From: Lepidodermella squamata
Taxonomy: Eukaryota; Gastrotricha
Assembly: GCA_047495785.1 (NCBI GenBank)
Contig: JBLDXI010000040.1
Location: 1 to 64,000 of the forward strand
DNA: 64,000 bases
Reading direction: 5' to 3'
Notes under the pieces: model-generated
What the model was told of the DNA's origin: nothing
What the model saw: the letters and a program-made list of their open reading frames with translations, nothing else
Databases searched by the model: none
Shown: one piece after another, positions 43,235 through 54,043 of the stretch
How the letters are laid out: the number at the start of each line of letters is the position of its first letter
How positions within the stretch are numbered: position 1 is the first letter of the stretch
Made by a program: the position numbers and the translations under genes

Positions 43235-44389
43235 TCAATTGGAGGCGGAGCATCTTTCCATTAAAAGGCCGTATGCGGAAGCTACGCTGGGAGAAAATCT
43301 GGTGGGTGCAGTGGCGAGATAAAAGCAGCAAGCCGCGAATGTAGACTGAGAATGTGTAATCGATCCACTTATGGTCTGTAACATCAAACATTATACCTTA
43401 GATCAGAAAGAAAACGCCTGCTCTCAGCTCTCACCAATCCGCTCGTTATAACCACGTTACTAGCAGAGCTAGCTGTGTTGGGGAAGCGAACGCAATCGCC
43501 AGACGTTGCTCCAGCAGTTGCGCCAGTTACTTTGTAAGGATTCCCGTCAGTTGCGCCGATGCAGGTCAAAATGCCAGGGGCATTGCTTGCCTGTGGCAGG
43601 ACTTCGTACTTGATCCAGGCAGCGTTGGCAGGTGTCTGTGTGGCTGCGCAACACGCAGCGAATGTGGTGAAGCTGTTCGGCGTGTCGGTGGAAGCCTAGA
43701 ACCACAGAAATCGATATTGGGTTTTGATGAGTATGTGATACAATTACCGCAGCAGGAGGTGTTACTGTCAGATAAGCCGTACACGAAGCTCCGGCGACGT
43801 TGTGGCAAAATTTGACGGTTTGAGCTAGTTCACTACCAGTCCCTTGTGTCGTCATTGTGCACAATTGGTAGCTAGCCTATAGAGGGAAATTCAATATAAC
43901 AGTCGAGAAAGTTTTCGATCATATCGCCGATAAGGCCGTGTTCAGGCAGCTATCCCCAGACTGGCAAGTAGGAGGCAAGTAGGAGGTGGCGCAAATTTGG
44001 AGGTTGGAGGTTGGAAAAAGCTAATTTTTCCCGAATAAAATCGAAAACTCGAGAAATGGGTGCGCAAATTATGGAACTAGCATGTTGTGGAGTACCCGAT
44101 CAACTTCCAACAAAATCGCAAATAAAGTTACCGCAGACTGGCAAGTCTGGCCATTTGTTGCACACTGACTGGCCGTTTTAGCGACGCAATTGTTGTATGC
44201 TGAGCTGCATGTATCAGCAGTCGTTTGGCAGGCAGAGCCAGTGGGGCATTGGGTGGACGCGGTCAAGCAGCTTTGTCCAGACGGGCAGGCGGAAGCGCTC
44301 GTTGGGCACGGAGTTGTAGTCGTCGATGGTGGGCAGGCTGTGACAGCAGCACAGGCGGCAGCAAGAATCGTCAGGGTAAGGTACGCCAT
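43235..44389 (-). CDS. CysR3, secreted Cys-rich protein, four exons
   Basis: On the minus strand: exons 44389-44132, 43876-43748, 43695-43435, 43375-43235, all phase 0, about 262 aa. Exon 1 (86 codons) has a signal peptide (YLTLTILAAACAAVTAC) and repeats such as CPTSASACPSGQSC and CQTTADTC. Exon 2: YQLCTMTTQ and KFCHNVAGASC. Exon 3: FTTFAACCAATQTPANAAW, LTCIGATDGNPYKVT, GDCVRFPNTA. Exon 4: FAACCFYLATAP and AYGLLMERCSASN. Introns are 255, 52 and 59 bp. Exon 1 is nearly the same as that of CysR5, and similarity continues about 0.5 kb upstream, so the pair arose by segmental duplication. Function unknown. Confidence 0.85.
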
Positions 44390-44436
44390 TGGGAAAGATG
44401 AATCGACTTATATTCCTAAAGCCTTATTTTGACGGG

Positions 44437-44446
44437 AATTTATATC
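44437..44446 (-). promoter_or_regulatory. Conserved TATA element of CysR3
   Basis: On the minus strand CAGATATAAATTCCCGTC (44431-44448) lies about 50 bp upstream of the ATG and is identical in CysR5, inside otherwise diverged leader sequence. GATATAAATT is a good TATA box. Conservation suggests a real core promoter. Confidence 0.6.
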
Positions 44447-44449
44447 TGC

Positions 44450-46854
44450 CCAGCATTGCGTCAGACTTACTTCGCATGAACCACCATAATTCGCTCTAAA
44501 ATTTCCATAAATTCTACAAACTTAGACATCGGGACGGGAATCGTAAATGCTTAAGGGCTGTCGATGTTTCTTGAATTTCTACTAAAAGACATAATTCTAT
44601 GTGAAAAATAAGAAATCCACGTAAGTTTAGGCGCTTAATTATTCGAATGAATACGAAAGCTGCTAATGATGTAGATGTTCGTCTTATGGGGCAAAAAATG
44701 CACTATGAAACGTGTAAAAAAAACTCCAAATCATGTGACTTGGATATCTACGTCACATGCGCCAAATAGTTCGGACAAAAAGCTCATTCTATCTTCCATT
44801 TGCGATATTTAACTTCACAGGATTGTTGCTTTAGACGTGAACATTTCAACCATAAGTACAAAATGCTAGTTATTGGCCGCAAATTTGAAATGGAGAATTC
44901 CTGGACCTCTAATGTTGGCCCAAGACCGACGTTTCCGGATATATTTGTTCACTTTTAGGAGGATTCTTCAAAATTCATAAACCCACAGGGAGAAATATTC
45001 AACCAGAAATCAATTTTCGCCCACCGTCCACCGTGTGTTTAATGCCATCTCGAATGAATCTTTGAAGGTTATCCTTAAATTTTGAATTCTCGAATTTTTC
45101 TTATATAATATCTTCTGCGCCAACCATTACATTGGAAGTAAGTGTTCAAGCATTATTTCCATGCTCTCATCTCGTTTTTCTCTTTGCTGTTCTTGCTCTT
45201 TTCGCGCATATGATCTGATGACCGGAACCAAAGTTACGTTTAGCGGAACAAAATTTGCATGTCACGGATCAAACTTGTAATACTCGCAAAGATTTTATAA
45301 TTTACGCAGAATTCAATGGCTATTTTTTTAGAACTATCTTGGTCAGCCATGGCTACTTTGAAAGTTCCGAGAAGTGGTTTAGGCCCATTTTCAGGTGACC
45401 TAGGTTCCGCTCACTGTGATCTGGTTCCGGTTTGAAAGGAGGACCCATTATTTAATGTTCCTATTATCGAATGAACTCAAATTGCTGTATTTATTGTTTT
45501 TTTTAATCTTTTTCATTATTTAGATCATTTCTTCACTAAACAAAAATACATGGCTGCCCAGAGTGGTTGGCCGGTTAAGAGATTGGCCTTATTTCTTTTA
45601 CCATTTCGTCAATTGGCTCCTCCATTGTATATTTTTTTCTTAGTATTTTTTATTTACTTCCAAATAAACTAATAACGTTGCCCAGATTTTATATTCAATG
45701 GCTGTATAGAATAGGGTATATAGTGCTTAATATGAAATTGATGCGGCTTATTATCTCACGCTAAAGAGCCGTCATGTGATGACTCTAGGTAGTAGTGGAT
45801 GCGCCTAAATGGTTTAAATATTTTTTTTATAAAAATTGACACGGCGGCTAGCTTTTCTGGCTTCATTTTTTCGACCATAAAAAAACTAGCAAATATTGAA
45901 CAGACAAGAACACGACGAAAAAGGCGTTTGCCATCATTTAAGATTAAACTGGAAATTAATTCCCCAAAAGTCGCAGGAAAAATTCACATCATAGTACTGT
46001 TGAAGCCTAAGCCTCAACCGGCTCTTTCACAAGTGATACCACGTCGAGGTTCGTTCGATTCAAAAATTTGAACTTCGCACAATTGCACGTGGCGCAATTC
46101 ACTTTGATTTTGCTACAACCTGTTTGCAAGCCGATCTAACTTATTATACCGATTCAGAAGGCTCTGCTTTGTAATTTTATTATATAAATCAACCCGCAGC
46201 CCTTGCCTCATAATTGAGACCTGCCATTTTTTCGGCACTGCCCAATATTTATTGAAATGAATACAACACAACAGTTCTCAAGCCATAAGTACTATAAATT
46301 GCCCTTGTTCACCTCTTTTTAAGCGTTGATAAGATTCTGAGGAGAGTATTAAGCCGATTAAACATCACATTCGCGCGATTCATGCGAGTTTGAAACCTTA
46401 AGAAGCTGCGGGGTACAACTTGAGACATGCACGGCTTTATTCTCGATCGAAAACTGTTGTTCAAGGACCAGATCGAATCTATTCGCAATCTGGTTCCGTG
46501 TGGTCTTTACGCTCTGAGACATGCAGCAAAATACTTGGACAGGAAAACCCTGGCTTTAGGCCCTTACAGGCGACTTAGGTTTCACTCACTGTGATCTGAT
46601 TCGGGTATATAAGGAACGGTCTAATCTTTTTCATTATTAATAGAAACGACGGACGTATGCTTCGCACGCCTCGTAAATATCACTCTTGTGTTTCTCTAAT
46701 AAAAAGACGATATATTCATCACAAATGAAGGCTATTACCCATTTTATTTCGGAGCAAGAGCTCCAATACGTACATTTAATAGAGTTGCATTATCTGGAAT
46801 ATTAAAGGAGATCACCGTTTTCCGTTTTGTATGCATAATTAATTAAGGAATTCG
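44450..46854. other. Non-coding, partly repeated
   Basis: 44.45-44.94 kb resembles 61.86-62.34 kb (upstream regions of CysR3 and CysR5). A segment near 45376-45520 (GGCCCATTTTCAGGTGACCT start, then CACTGTGATCTG) recurs near 46559-46640. 45551-45985 is a direct repeat of 50815-51240. No protein gene seen. Confidence 0.55.
45551..45985. repeat. Direct repeat flanking the Helitron, left copy
   Basis: About 85 percent identical to 50815-51240: shared blocks include CCGGTTAAGAGATTG, ACCATTTCGTCA, TGATGCGGCTTATTATCTCA and ATTGACACGGCGGCTAGCTT. Homology ends at GTCGCAGGA. It may be a dispersed repeat or the 5' region of a related Helitron. Confidence 0.8.
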
Positions 46855-47203
46855 AGGATTGGGCAAAAGTTCCCGCAAAACTGCCGGTGAGAATCTTTGC
46901 TTCAATAACGTTGTGTCGCAGCCGTTGAACACGCAACCTCGTTCCATTGCACAGTCTCGACTTTAAGAACCAACATGTGCGGTGGAAGACTTGGAGGCGT
47001 GAACGTGTTTATTAACTAAGAAGGATAGAATTGACGCAGATTTGAATCAGCGCCTAAGGTAAACGAACTCCTTTTGAGGCAGATTTTTCAAAATTCGCTC
47101 GTCCAGCAAATTGACCTCGTCATTTCGAGTAGCCAGGAGACACTGTTCGGCCAAGTTATTGGGCTCAGCGTAGCGGGTAGGCAAGTCGCCGTAGATAGTA
47201 GTA
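46855..47203 (-). pseudogene. Helitron helicase, C-terminal part (degenerate)
   Basis: The minus strand encodes YGDLPTRYAEPNNLAEQCLL, then LATRNDEVNLLDERILKNL, close to the PIF1-type helicase block of Helitron proteins (LAPRNDDVDELN-like), and further on LCNGTRLRVQRLRHNVIEAK in another frame. Frames are broken. It follows directly on the Walker A region, so the middle of the helicase has been deleted. Confidence 0.75.
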
Positions 47204-48004
47204 TAATCAAATCATTCAAGTTGTCAACGTTGTTGATTGGCTTTGGTAAAGTAATGGAATCGGTTCAATTGCTGCGGGTCCTTCAGCTAAACCATCGGAG
47301 AAGCCACTCGTGTACGTTGAGCCGAATCTTAAACCAAAAGTGAGCTGTTCGACCGCAGGGCGGCGATTCCGGACATGAAGCACATGCAAGGGTGATTTCA
47401 CCTCGTGACCGAACAGATGCAAGCAATAGGTTGAACAGAAATGTTTTGCCGCACCCGCCATGAGCTTGAAGCATAAAAAACTCCAGGCTGGTTATTGTCA
47501 AATACGCCATTTTCGATCTCGTCCTTAGCCGTCTTTTGTTCTTCGTTCAGCAGGAGGCGTCATCTCGAGGGCAAACGCTTTCAGCTGCTCGCGGTCATAT
47601 TCTGCTTCTTCGCGTATCAACTCGAACACTGGCACGATGATCGGTTTGGCAGATTTTGAAAAGGCTCTCAGCTTCGTACGACCCAACTCAGCGAGATCAG
47701 GGGTAGCATTGTTAGGGTTGAATACAACTCGTTGCTGATTAGGCAGGTGCAAATCGAGTCCACAAATGGCCGGAAATTCTCTGTGAAGAGAAAAGCCAAA
47801 CTGGCCAACTGGCCAACTGGCTTCCGATGTCGATACGATAATTCACGATTTCATCGAGTGCCATCAGAGTTCGATCATGACCTGTATCGCAAATAAAATC
47901 AATTTGATGTTACCATTGCCATGCTAAAAATACTGACCTTTTTCAACGTTTCGATTTTAACCCACGCATCCGCGATGAATTCTTGAAAGAGGCGGTAATA
48001 AAGA
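47204..48004 (-). pseudogene. Helitron Rep/helicase, middle part with Walker A
   Basis: From the nested-element junction at 48004 the minus strand reads YRLFQEFIADAWVKIETLKK, then a possible 60 bp intron, FGFSLHREFPAICGLDLHLPNQQRVVF, and near 47441-47459 the Walker A motif GGCGKTFLFNLLLASVRSRG of the helicase, followed by GRTAHFWFKIRLN. These are successive blocks of Helitron RepHel proteins, which unwind and nick DNA for rolling-circle transposition. Several blocks have lost sequence and the frame shifts repeatedly. Confidence 0.85.
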
Positions 48005-49672
48005 CTAGAAACTACGGCGCGCCCTACGGGCGCGCCAATGTATATATGATATATATGTCATGAGTTGCGCTTGGTCATCCAAAAAGGCGGAATTAAAATT
48101 GAAAAAATCGACGATTACTTGTTTTGGTTTTCATTCTATTTATTCACAATTCTGCTTGCATGAAACTAAAAGCTATTACACCCATGGGAGCGAAGCTTGA
48201 CAAAGTTTTCGGCAGTTCGTAATTGATATGTTAATCGTATGTTGATCGTATGTTAATTGATTCCGCGCAAGTTTTTCCGTCTAGCAGTCGATCTTCAACA
48301 CACCAATCGCCTAGCACGTCTCAAACGTATATATCGCCCCTGAAAATGAGGCCATTTAGTGTACTGCCAAACTCTTTTTCAATTAGTTACCTCAACGCGG
48401 TCATCATTCTTCATGTGGAGCTTATCTCATCTTCTCGGCTTAAGTATCATTGATTAACGAAGATACTTTACTTAAATTTCGAGAGAACTTCTTTCGGCTC
48501 CATCATTTTTCACCATAAGAAAGTCTAACCAAAATTGAAAATTGGAATATGACTCGGATGCATGGAACATGGAAGGAGATGAGCAATACAAAACCAAGAA
48601 TATCTAGCCCATGGATATTTGGAAAGAACACGCGATTTGAGGAGCATTATGCATACTAATCAAATGAGTATGAAGAACGGGACTCTTATAAAGGCTTATC
48701 GAGACGCGTCAATTATGAGTTCAGTGCTCAATCCAGTGTAAGATGAATATCCTCAGTAACAACCTTTTTAGTTGTTTAATGTAGATCTCTTGCTATTGAT
48801 GCTGCTAACACTCTAAGCTTGTCTAAAAACCTCAGTATAGATATCTTTCAGGGAAAGATGAGGTTAACATGAGTCAATCATAACATTCCATCTCTGAGAG
48901 TTAAGTGAGTTAAGAGTTGAGACTTGCATCTCCAATCTTCATCTGAAATGGAGAGTTAGGAATTGAGATCCTAATACATACTATTATTCATCTCTGAGCT
49001 AAGCTAAGCCTAAGCTAAGCTCAGTCAAGCCAAGTCAAGTTAAACTAAGAGATACGTGAATATAAGTGAATATCTTAGTGAGTTCTAACTTAGAATCAAA
49101 GTAGGTTAGTCACCATTTATAGATGCTACTGCAAGATATCAGGTACTAAAGCGTTCACAGATCTCAGTATAAAGATGCTGCTAATGCAATGGATGCCCCA
49201 GCGTGATTCACAAACATTTGCAATGAGACGCTTAACATCAATGAGTTTAGAAGCCAACAGAAGACTGGTCGCAACTTGAAACTCGGACGCAACCGTAAAA
49301 CAGCGACAATAACGTTCTCCTGCTAGGGTTTATGGTGCATTGCCCCTGATTCCACTTACAATTGTCCTAACAGCTGAAACCAACCGTGGATATAAATCAC
49401 GTATAGCAGGAGTTGGGAGTTGGAGGAACAGGGAGCAGGGGATGAACAGTGAACAGGGAGCAGGGCTCGGCGACGTTGTTGCTGGCGTCGGTGGTTGAAC
49501 GGGTAAATTATAATTTCCCGGCACATTTCAAGGACGAAATAAAATTTTTATTTTTGTGATTAATAACTTGATAAAATAAAATTAATTTAATTATTTTTAT
49601 TTGAAAACATGGCTTAATAAGAAAGCGCGGGCTCGGGTACTAATTTTGTCCACTGGTGAATAATAGTATAGA
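48005..49672 (-). mobile_element. Nested non-autonomous Helitron (1668 bp) with exact ends
   Basis: Read on the minus strand it begins TCTATACTATTATTC after a host A (49673) and ends with the 9 bp stem hairpin GGCGCGCCC-GTA-GGGCGCGCC, 7 bp, then CTAG, before a host T (48004). TC start, 3' hairpin, CTRR end and A|T insertion are exactly the Helitron rules. Removing it rejoins the surrounding Helitron protein in frame. It has no coding capacity that I can see. Confidence 0.93.
48016..48036. repeat. Helitron 3' hairpin
   Basis: Perfect 9 bp stem with a 3 bp loop, GGCGCGCCC TAC GGGCGCGCC on the plus strand, lying 7 bp inside the terminal CTAG of the nested element. Confidence 0.93.
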
Positions 49673-50049
49673 TGAAGGTAGTTGCCTTTTCTCATCATGA
49701 GACGATGAGAGTAGTACTCCATGGCGGTGATGTGACTACCGCGATTAATTGCAATATCGTCGGTGTATCCAAGGTCGCCTCGGTGAAAGATAACGTAGCG
49801 GGTCGTAATTCGCATTACGCGCATTGATTCGACTGAAATTACCACCTCGAAGACGAAGAGCAATATCACGACATTTCGCCTCGGGGTCCCAGTCGGCACC
49901 AGGTAGAATCACAACCAACTCTTTCGCATTCGGTAAATTGTAGCGACGGCGATCTACTTCAGTATCAGCTTTCAACAGCACGGCTATGTTGTCTGTACTC
50001 CTCAATAATTCAGCCACGTACTTGTAAATGTACACCTAAGGGTTTGATT
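49673..50049 (-). pseudogene. Helitron replication-protein segment
   Basis: Minus-strand frames encode KYVAELLRSTDNIAVLLKAD, then GGNFSRINARNANYDPLRYL and, after a frameshift, TAMEYYSHRLMMRKGNYLHL. These match the Helitron N-terminal and Rep region (the GG..RI, YDPL.Y and Y.YRL blocks). The segment is bounded by the hAT-like MITE on one side and the nested Helitron on the other. A TAG interrupts the frame just after the MITE. Confidence 0.85.
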
Positions 50050-50203
50050 CAGGATGCTCCGGTACAGGGGTGCTCCGGGACCCGGGACTCCAACCAGAGG
50101 AAGGCTGATAAAACAGCAGGGGGACCCTTTGGTTTCTTCGGCTGGGTCCAAGAAAACCAGTAGAAAACACCTCAGCTGCATCCGGATCCTACTTCGCACA
50201 CCG
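50050..50203. mobile_element. hAT-like MITE, copy d, inserted in Helitron
   Basis: Starts CAGGATGCTCCGG, ends GGATCCTACTTCGCACACCG; flanking 8 bp GTTTGATT / GTTTGCTT is a duplication with one mismatch. Internal GGGGGACCCTTTGGTTTCTT is nearly the same as in copy e. Confidence 0.85.
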
Positions 50204-50790
50204 GTTTGCTTGGGGCATCATTTCCTTGAGCGTTGAAATGATGACTGGATTGAGGTCCGGCATATGGCTTAATCGAGTATTGATTTCGTTATCAGAATCG
50301 TCGATGTAGAGCTGAGCAAATTTCGGAATTGCGTCCTCCGGCTCTAACGCGCCGTACAAATGTCTCATCTCGCCGTGAACCCCGAAGTTGAAGTTATCTG
50401 AACGACCGTTAGCCACGTTATGATCCAGTGGTAAACCCATCGAAGTAAATGCGAAGTTGTTCTTGTAAGCCCGTATGCTCTGCCGGAAAGAGACGGCAGT
50501 TGGATGAGTGGAAGTGAGCCACCCCATCAGGTCGGTGCATGGGTGAGAGAAAGGCGGCAGATCAAATTTCCCCCGTCCACAGCACATGGAAAAGAGAGGC
50601 ACATCCTTGGTACCGGCAACTTTCTCCTCTAGAAACAGCCGCGCGCCACAATCTCCGCAGAAGTCGTTCATTGCAGTTAAGCGATGCTGAGGAATACGGC
50701 TATCTACAAAAACCCGACTTCTGTCCAATCTGTGGGAAGTGAACTTCTTTTCTGGGACGGCAGGAGAAAATAAATAAATCAAACCGCAGC
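50204..50790 (-). pseudogene. Helitron N-terminal (Helitron_like_N) segment
   Basis: A long minus-strand frame encodes MNDFCGDCGARLFLEEKVAG with a CxxCGA zinc-type motif, CCGRGKFDLPPF, SIRAYKNNFAFTSMGLPLDH, FAQLYIDDSDNEINTRLSHM and a DLNPVIISTLKEMM end. These are the ordered landmarks of the Helitron-like N domain upstream of the Rep nickase. The frame is intact over about 190 codons until the MITE at 50203. It is the best preserved part of the decayed autonomous Helitron spanning about 46.85-50.8 kb. Confidence 0.88.
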
Positions 50791-50814
50791 GGCTAATGTT
50801 GGGCTTTGGCTCTT

Positions 50815-51240
50815 GGCTGTCCTTCAGTAGTTTGCCGGTTAAGAGATTGCCTTAATTTCTTTTACCATTTCGTCACTTGGCTCCTCCATTGTATATTTTT
50901 TGTAGTATTTTTTATTTACTTCTACACAAACTAATTACGTTGACCAGAAGTTTGAATAGCTGTATAGAATAGTTGACAGATATATAAGAGCTTAATGTGA
51001 AATTGATGCGGCTTATTATCTCACACCAGGTAACGCTAAAGAGCCGTCAAATAATGACTCCAGCTAGCAGTGGATGCGCCTAAATGGTTGAAATTATTTT
51101 TATAAAAATTGACACGGCGGCTAGCTTTTCTGGCTTAATTTTTTCGAACCTAAAAAACTAGCTAATATGAAACAGACAAGAACATGACGAAAAATGCGTT
51201 TTGCCATCGTTTAATTCCCCACAAATCGCAGGATGAAGTC
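50815..51240. repeat. Direct repeat flanking the Helitron, right copy
   Basis: Second copy of 45551-45985, immediately upstream (minus strand) of the Helitron replication-protein coding region. This is consistent with its being the Helitron 5' part. Confidence 0.8.
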
Positions 51241-51250
51241 ACTGTGCCTG

Positions 51251-52085
51251 ATTTATTTATTTATTATTTATTTAGAAGCCATATCGCCCAGAAGAGGGCA
51301 GCTTAGCAAGTTGAATGAAAGAGAAATATATAATTGTATGACAGAGTGCAGAGGTATAGGACAAATCAGATGACATTAAATATTCGAAAGTGCGATGCAA
51401 TTGTAGAAAGTCCAACAACAGAATCAGACACAACAGACACAACAAATTGAGCAAAAATACAGAATATAATTATTGACTATGGTTGTGTGGCTTTTCTGGC
51501 GTAAAAATGTGCGTAGGCAGCTTCGCGACACGCCTTTGCAGACTGCGCGTCGTGAACGACCGAGGGCATTTCATTCCACAAATGTGGGCCTCTGTAAGAC
51601 AGGCTCAGTTGGCCGCGCTCGGTCGTGAAGGTCGGTTTGAGCATTGGCTCGAAATTGCGACAGTTATAGCCGTGGCTGCGATCGTTCAGTTTTAACATCG
51701 ACTTGAAGTCGTCCGGCGCCATCTCGTGGAGCGCCATAAGAATGTTGAATGTGTGATCTTGAGCAGGATCCGGGGAAAATATCTTAAACACTCAGAAACG
51801 CACATATAAAGGAATGTAATAACGTGTATAGACGTATTATTTTTCCCCCTCGATTCATTTTTGTGGACGACTCGTGGGCGGATAAGCCGAAACTAATTAA
51901 AAACATGGGTATTTGGTTGACATGGAGCTTGTGAATCTCCTTGTGCGGAAACAAATTGTCATCGATCACCAGTTCGTTGGTTGCGCAAAATTCGACGAAG
52001 CGCTCACCGCTATCGTTTCGGCTGCCCGGCGAGTGCTTACCCATGCACTGTTCGTAGCCGGAATTAGCCAAGTACGAGGTATATG
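51251..52085 (-). pseudogene. LINE fragment: endonuclease piece joined to RT C-terminus
   Basis: The minus strand encodes CMGKHSPGSRNDSGERFVEF and LVIDDNLFPHKEIHKL, an APE-type endonuclease piece of the CFDP2-like/CR1-like LINE type. Then, in another frame, comes a post-RT C-terminal region with HGYNCRNFEPMLKP and LSYRGPHLWNEMP. Everything between (the RT core) is deleted. It ends in an AAAT-type tail (TTTATTTATTTATTATTTA on the plus strand at 51252-51270), a normal LINE 3' end. It lies just where exon 4 of the CysR4 pseudogene would be expected. Confidence 0.8.
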
Positions 52086-52300
52086 CCACGACTGAGCCAG
52101 CTGTGGGCTGTTATGAAAATAAATCATTGCATACCGTATTTGATGAAAATGTCAGTATTTCAGCGAATACGGTGAGTAACTTACGACTCCACTTCCTGTA
52201 GCAATAACACTAGTGGAACCAGCGGACGTGTGAGGGAAGCGAACGCAGCTAGCAGCTTTTGTACTAGGGTCAGCTGTAGCAGCTGTGACCTTGAATGGGG

Positions 52301-53080
52301 TACCCAGTCGGAAATCAGTAGACCGAGAAATATCGGAATGATCGAATTAAGATCGAATAAAGATCTCTCAACTATGATCGTAGAAATTAGGTCACAGCTA
52401 GACCGAGGCGACCATTCAAACAGCCCGAATGGTGTCAATTGCGTCTATACCCATAGATCGAGGCTCCTCGATCGCCAATAGGTCAGATTTTGTTCAGATT
52501 CGGACAAGCCATCGCCATTATTCAGCACATGTAATTATTCCACGCAGGCCTAGCCACTTGGAGTAGGCCAGGGTCGTTTTAACAGGATCTAACCAGATCG
52601 ATCTAGCCAGGGTCGACCCACAAGTAGCGATGCTCTGATTTGACCAATAACTGAGCCGCGTTCTAGCTCATCAATTTCACACACATGGATCTAAGGCGAT
52701 AGATCTAGAGATGACCCACGGCAATATTCAGGTCATAAATTGTCTTGCTCGATTTAAAATTGGTTTGAGTCCAGCACGTGTCGTTATGACGCACCATTGT
52801 TATAGCAGCAGATTTCTGAACTACTTTGAGAATGAAATAAATCTCTCATTTCGCAATTCTTCAACCTAATTCGAATTTGTTATTTTTCATCATAATTTTG
52901 GTTTGATTTTGTTGAGGCTGACTTGCTTTTTTCACTGCTATGCTAAGGGCTAAGGCTATGCTGCTACCTCAACACTCTTAGTTGATAGTCTTAGTAAACT
53001 TATTATGAAACCACATAACCGCTAAACCACATGTAGTTTCTAGTTTCTAGTTTTCGAACCCCAATTTAACCGACTGGGTA
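52301..53080. mobile_element. 780 bp TIR element (TACCCAGTCG...CGACTGGGTA)
   Basis: A second CGACTGGGTA occurs at 53071-53080, so 52301-53080 alone also has the complete terminus pair. It is rich in GATC words. CysR4 exon sequence does not resume after 53080, so this unit alone does not explain the exon break. Confidence 0.55.
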
Positions 53081-54043
53081 GCTTTCACACATTTCATATT
53101 TTTAGAATTTTATCAATTTCTATGCCGTTGTCACGGGCGAGAAATGGGGAATCGCAATTATCGCGGACTTCCTGCGTAGAAGCGTGGAAATTCGGCCGTA
53201 GTACAGGCTTGAAATGACCGTCTATTTTTTCCTGAATTTTGTTAATAATTATTTTTCTTAGGATCGTTAAACGTCAACCATTCTCGCCCGTCACGTCGAT
53301 TATTTGTGCAATGGCTTCAGGTTCAACATTGAATACTTGGGCAGTCGTGATCTACTTGGTTTGATATTTGTTCCGAAAATTCCACCTTAATTGTTGTAGG
53401 TTGTAGCTACCTCATATCCTGTCGAATCTGCCTCGCAAGACTGACTGGTAAACGGCCGAATTTCAGTCAATTTCGTCAATTTCGGTATCCGATCATCCAA
53501 TGCCGAGTTTCAGTTAAACAAGATTGGATGACAACCAACGCGGTAAGAAATTTTCCTCCCTGTAAAATGTAGGGGAAAAACTGAACAAATTGGTCGAAAA
53601 AAATAGCACTCGCGCCGTAAAGCAGATCGTAGTTTTTAACGGTGGACTACGGTGCCGGTACGGCGTGTTTGAGGCAGCACTTTTCCGCACCGTAGCATTT
53701 TCGAAATTCGAAATTTCGATGACAGGCGTGATTTTTCAAATTATCAAAAATGACGGTGATAGAAAACTACCCTGAGAATAATTAAACAAATTGTCCCGTC
53801 TAAATTTCGCATAATCGTGGCGCTAGAAATTAATGTTCCACGGAGTAACACTAATAACGTAGCATAAATTTCAAGCAGTTAATTCAGCGCTAAACACACT
53901 GTTCTGCGCCAAAAGAGCTTGAAAACTAACTTGGCAAGAGTCCCAGATAAGCGAGGATATTCGTGCACCATTTCCGCTGAATAGATCGTGAGGGACAGAA
54001 TTTGAGACATTTCAGTCATCTAGCTGACTTCAGCTCTAGCTAA
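53081..54043. other. Non-coding between subelement and satellite
   Basis: No gene seen. A GGTGGACTACGGTGCCGGTA stretch near 53640 and GCACCGTAGCA near 53690 share the CACCGTAGCA word with 57022-57131 on the far side of the satellite. Confidence 0.5.

Noticed and set aside
45549-45600. tRNA-like stretch GAGTGGTTGGCCGGTTAAGAG
   Set aside because: It resembles a Ser/Leu tRNA D-arm but no T-arm or acceptor pairing follows, and the second copy at 50.8 kb has lost the resemblance.
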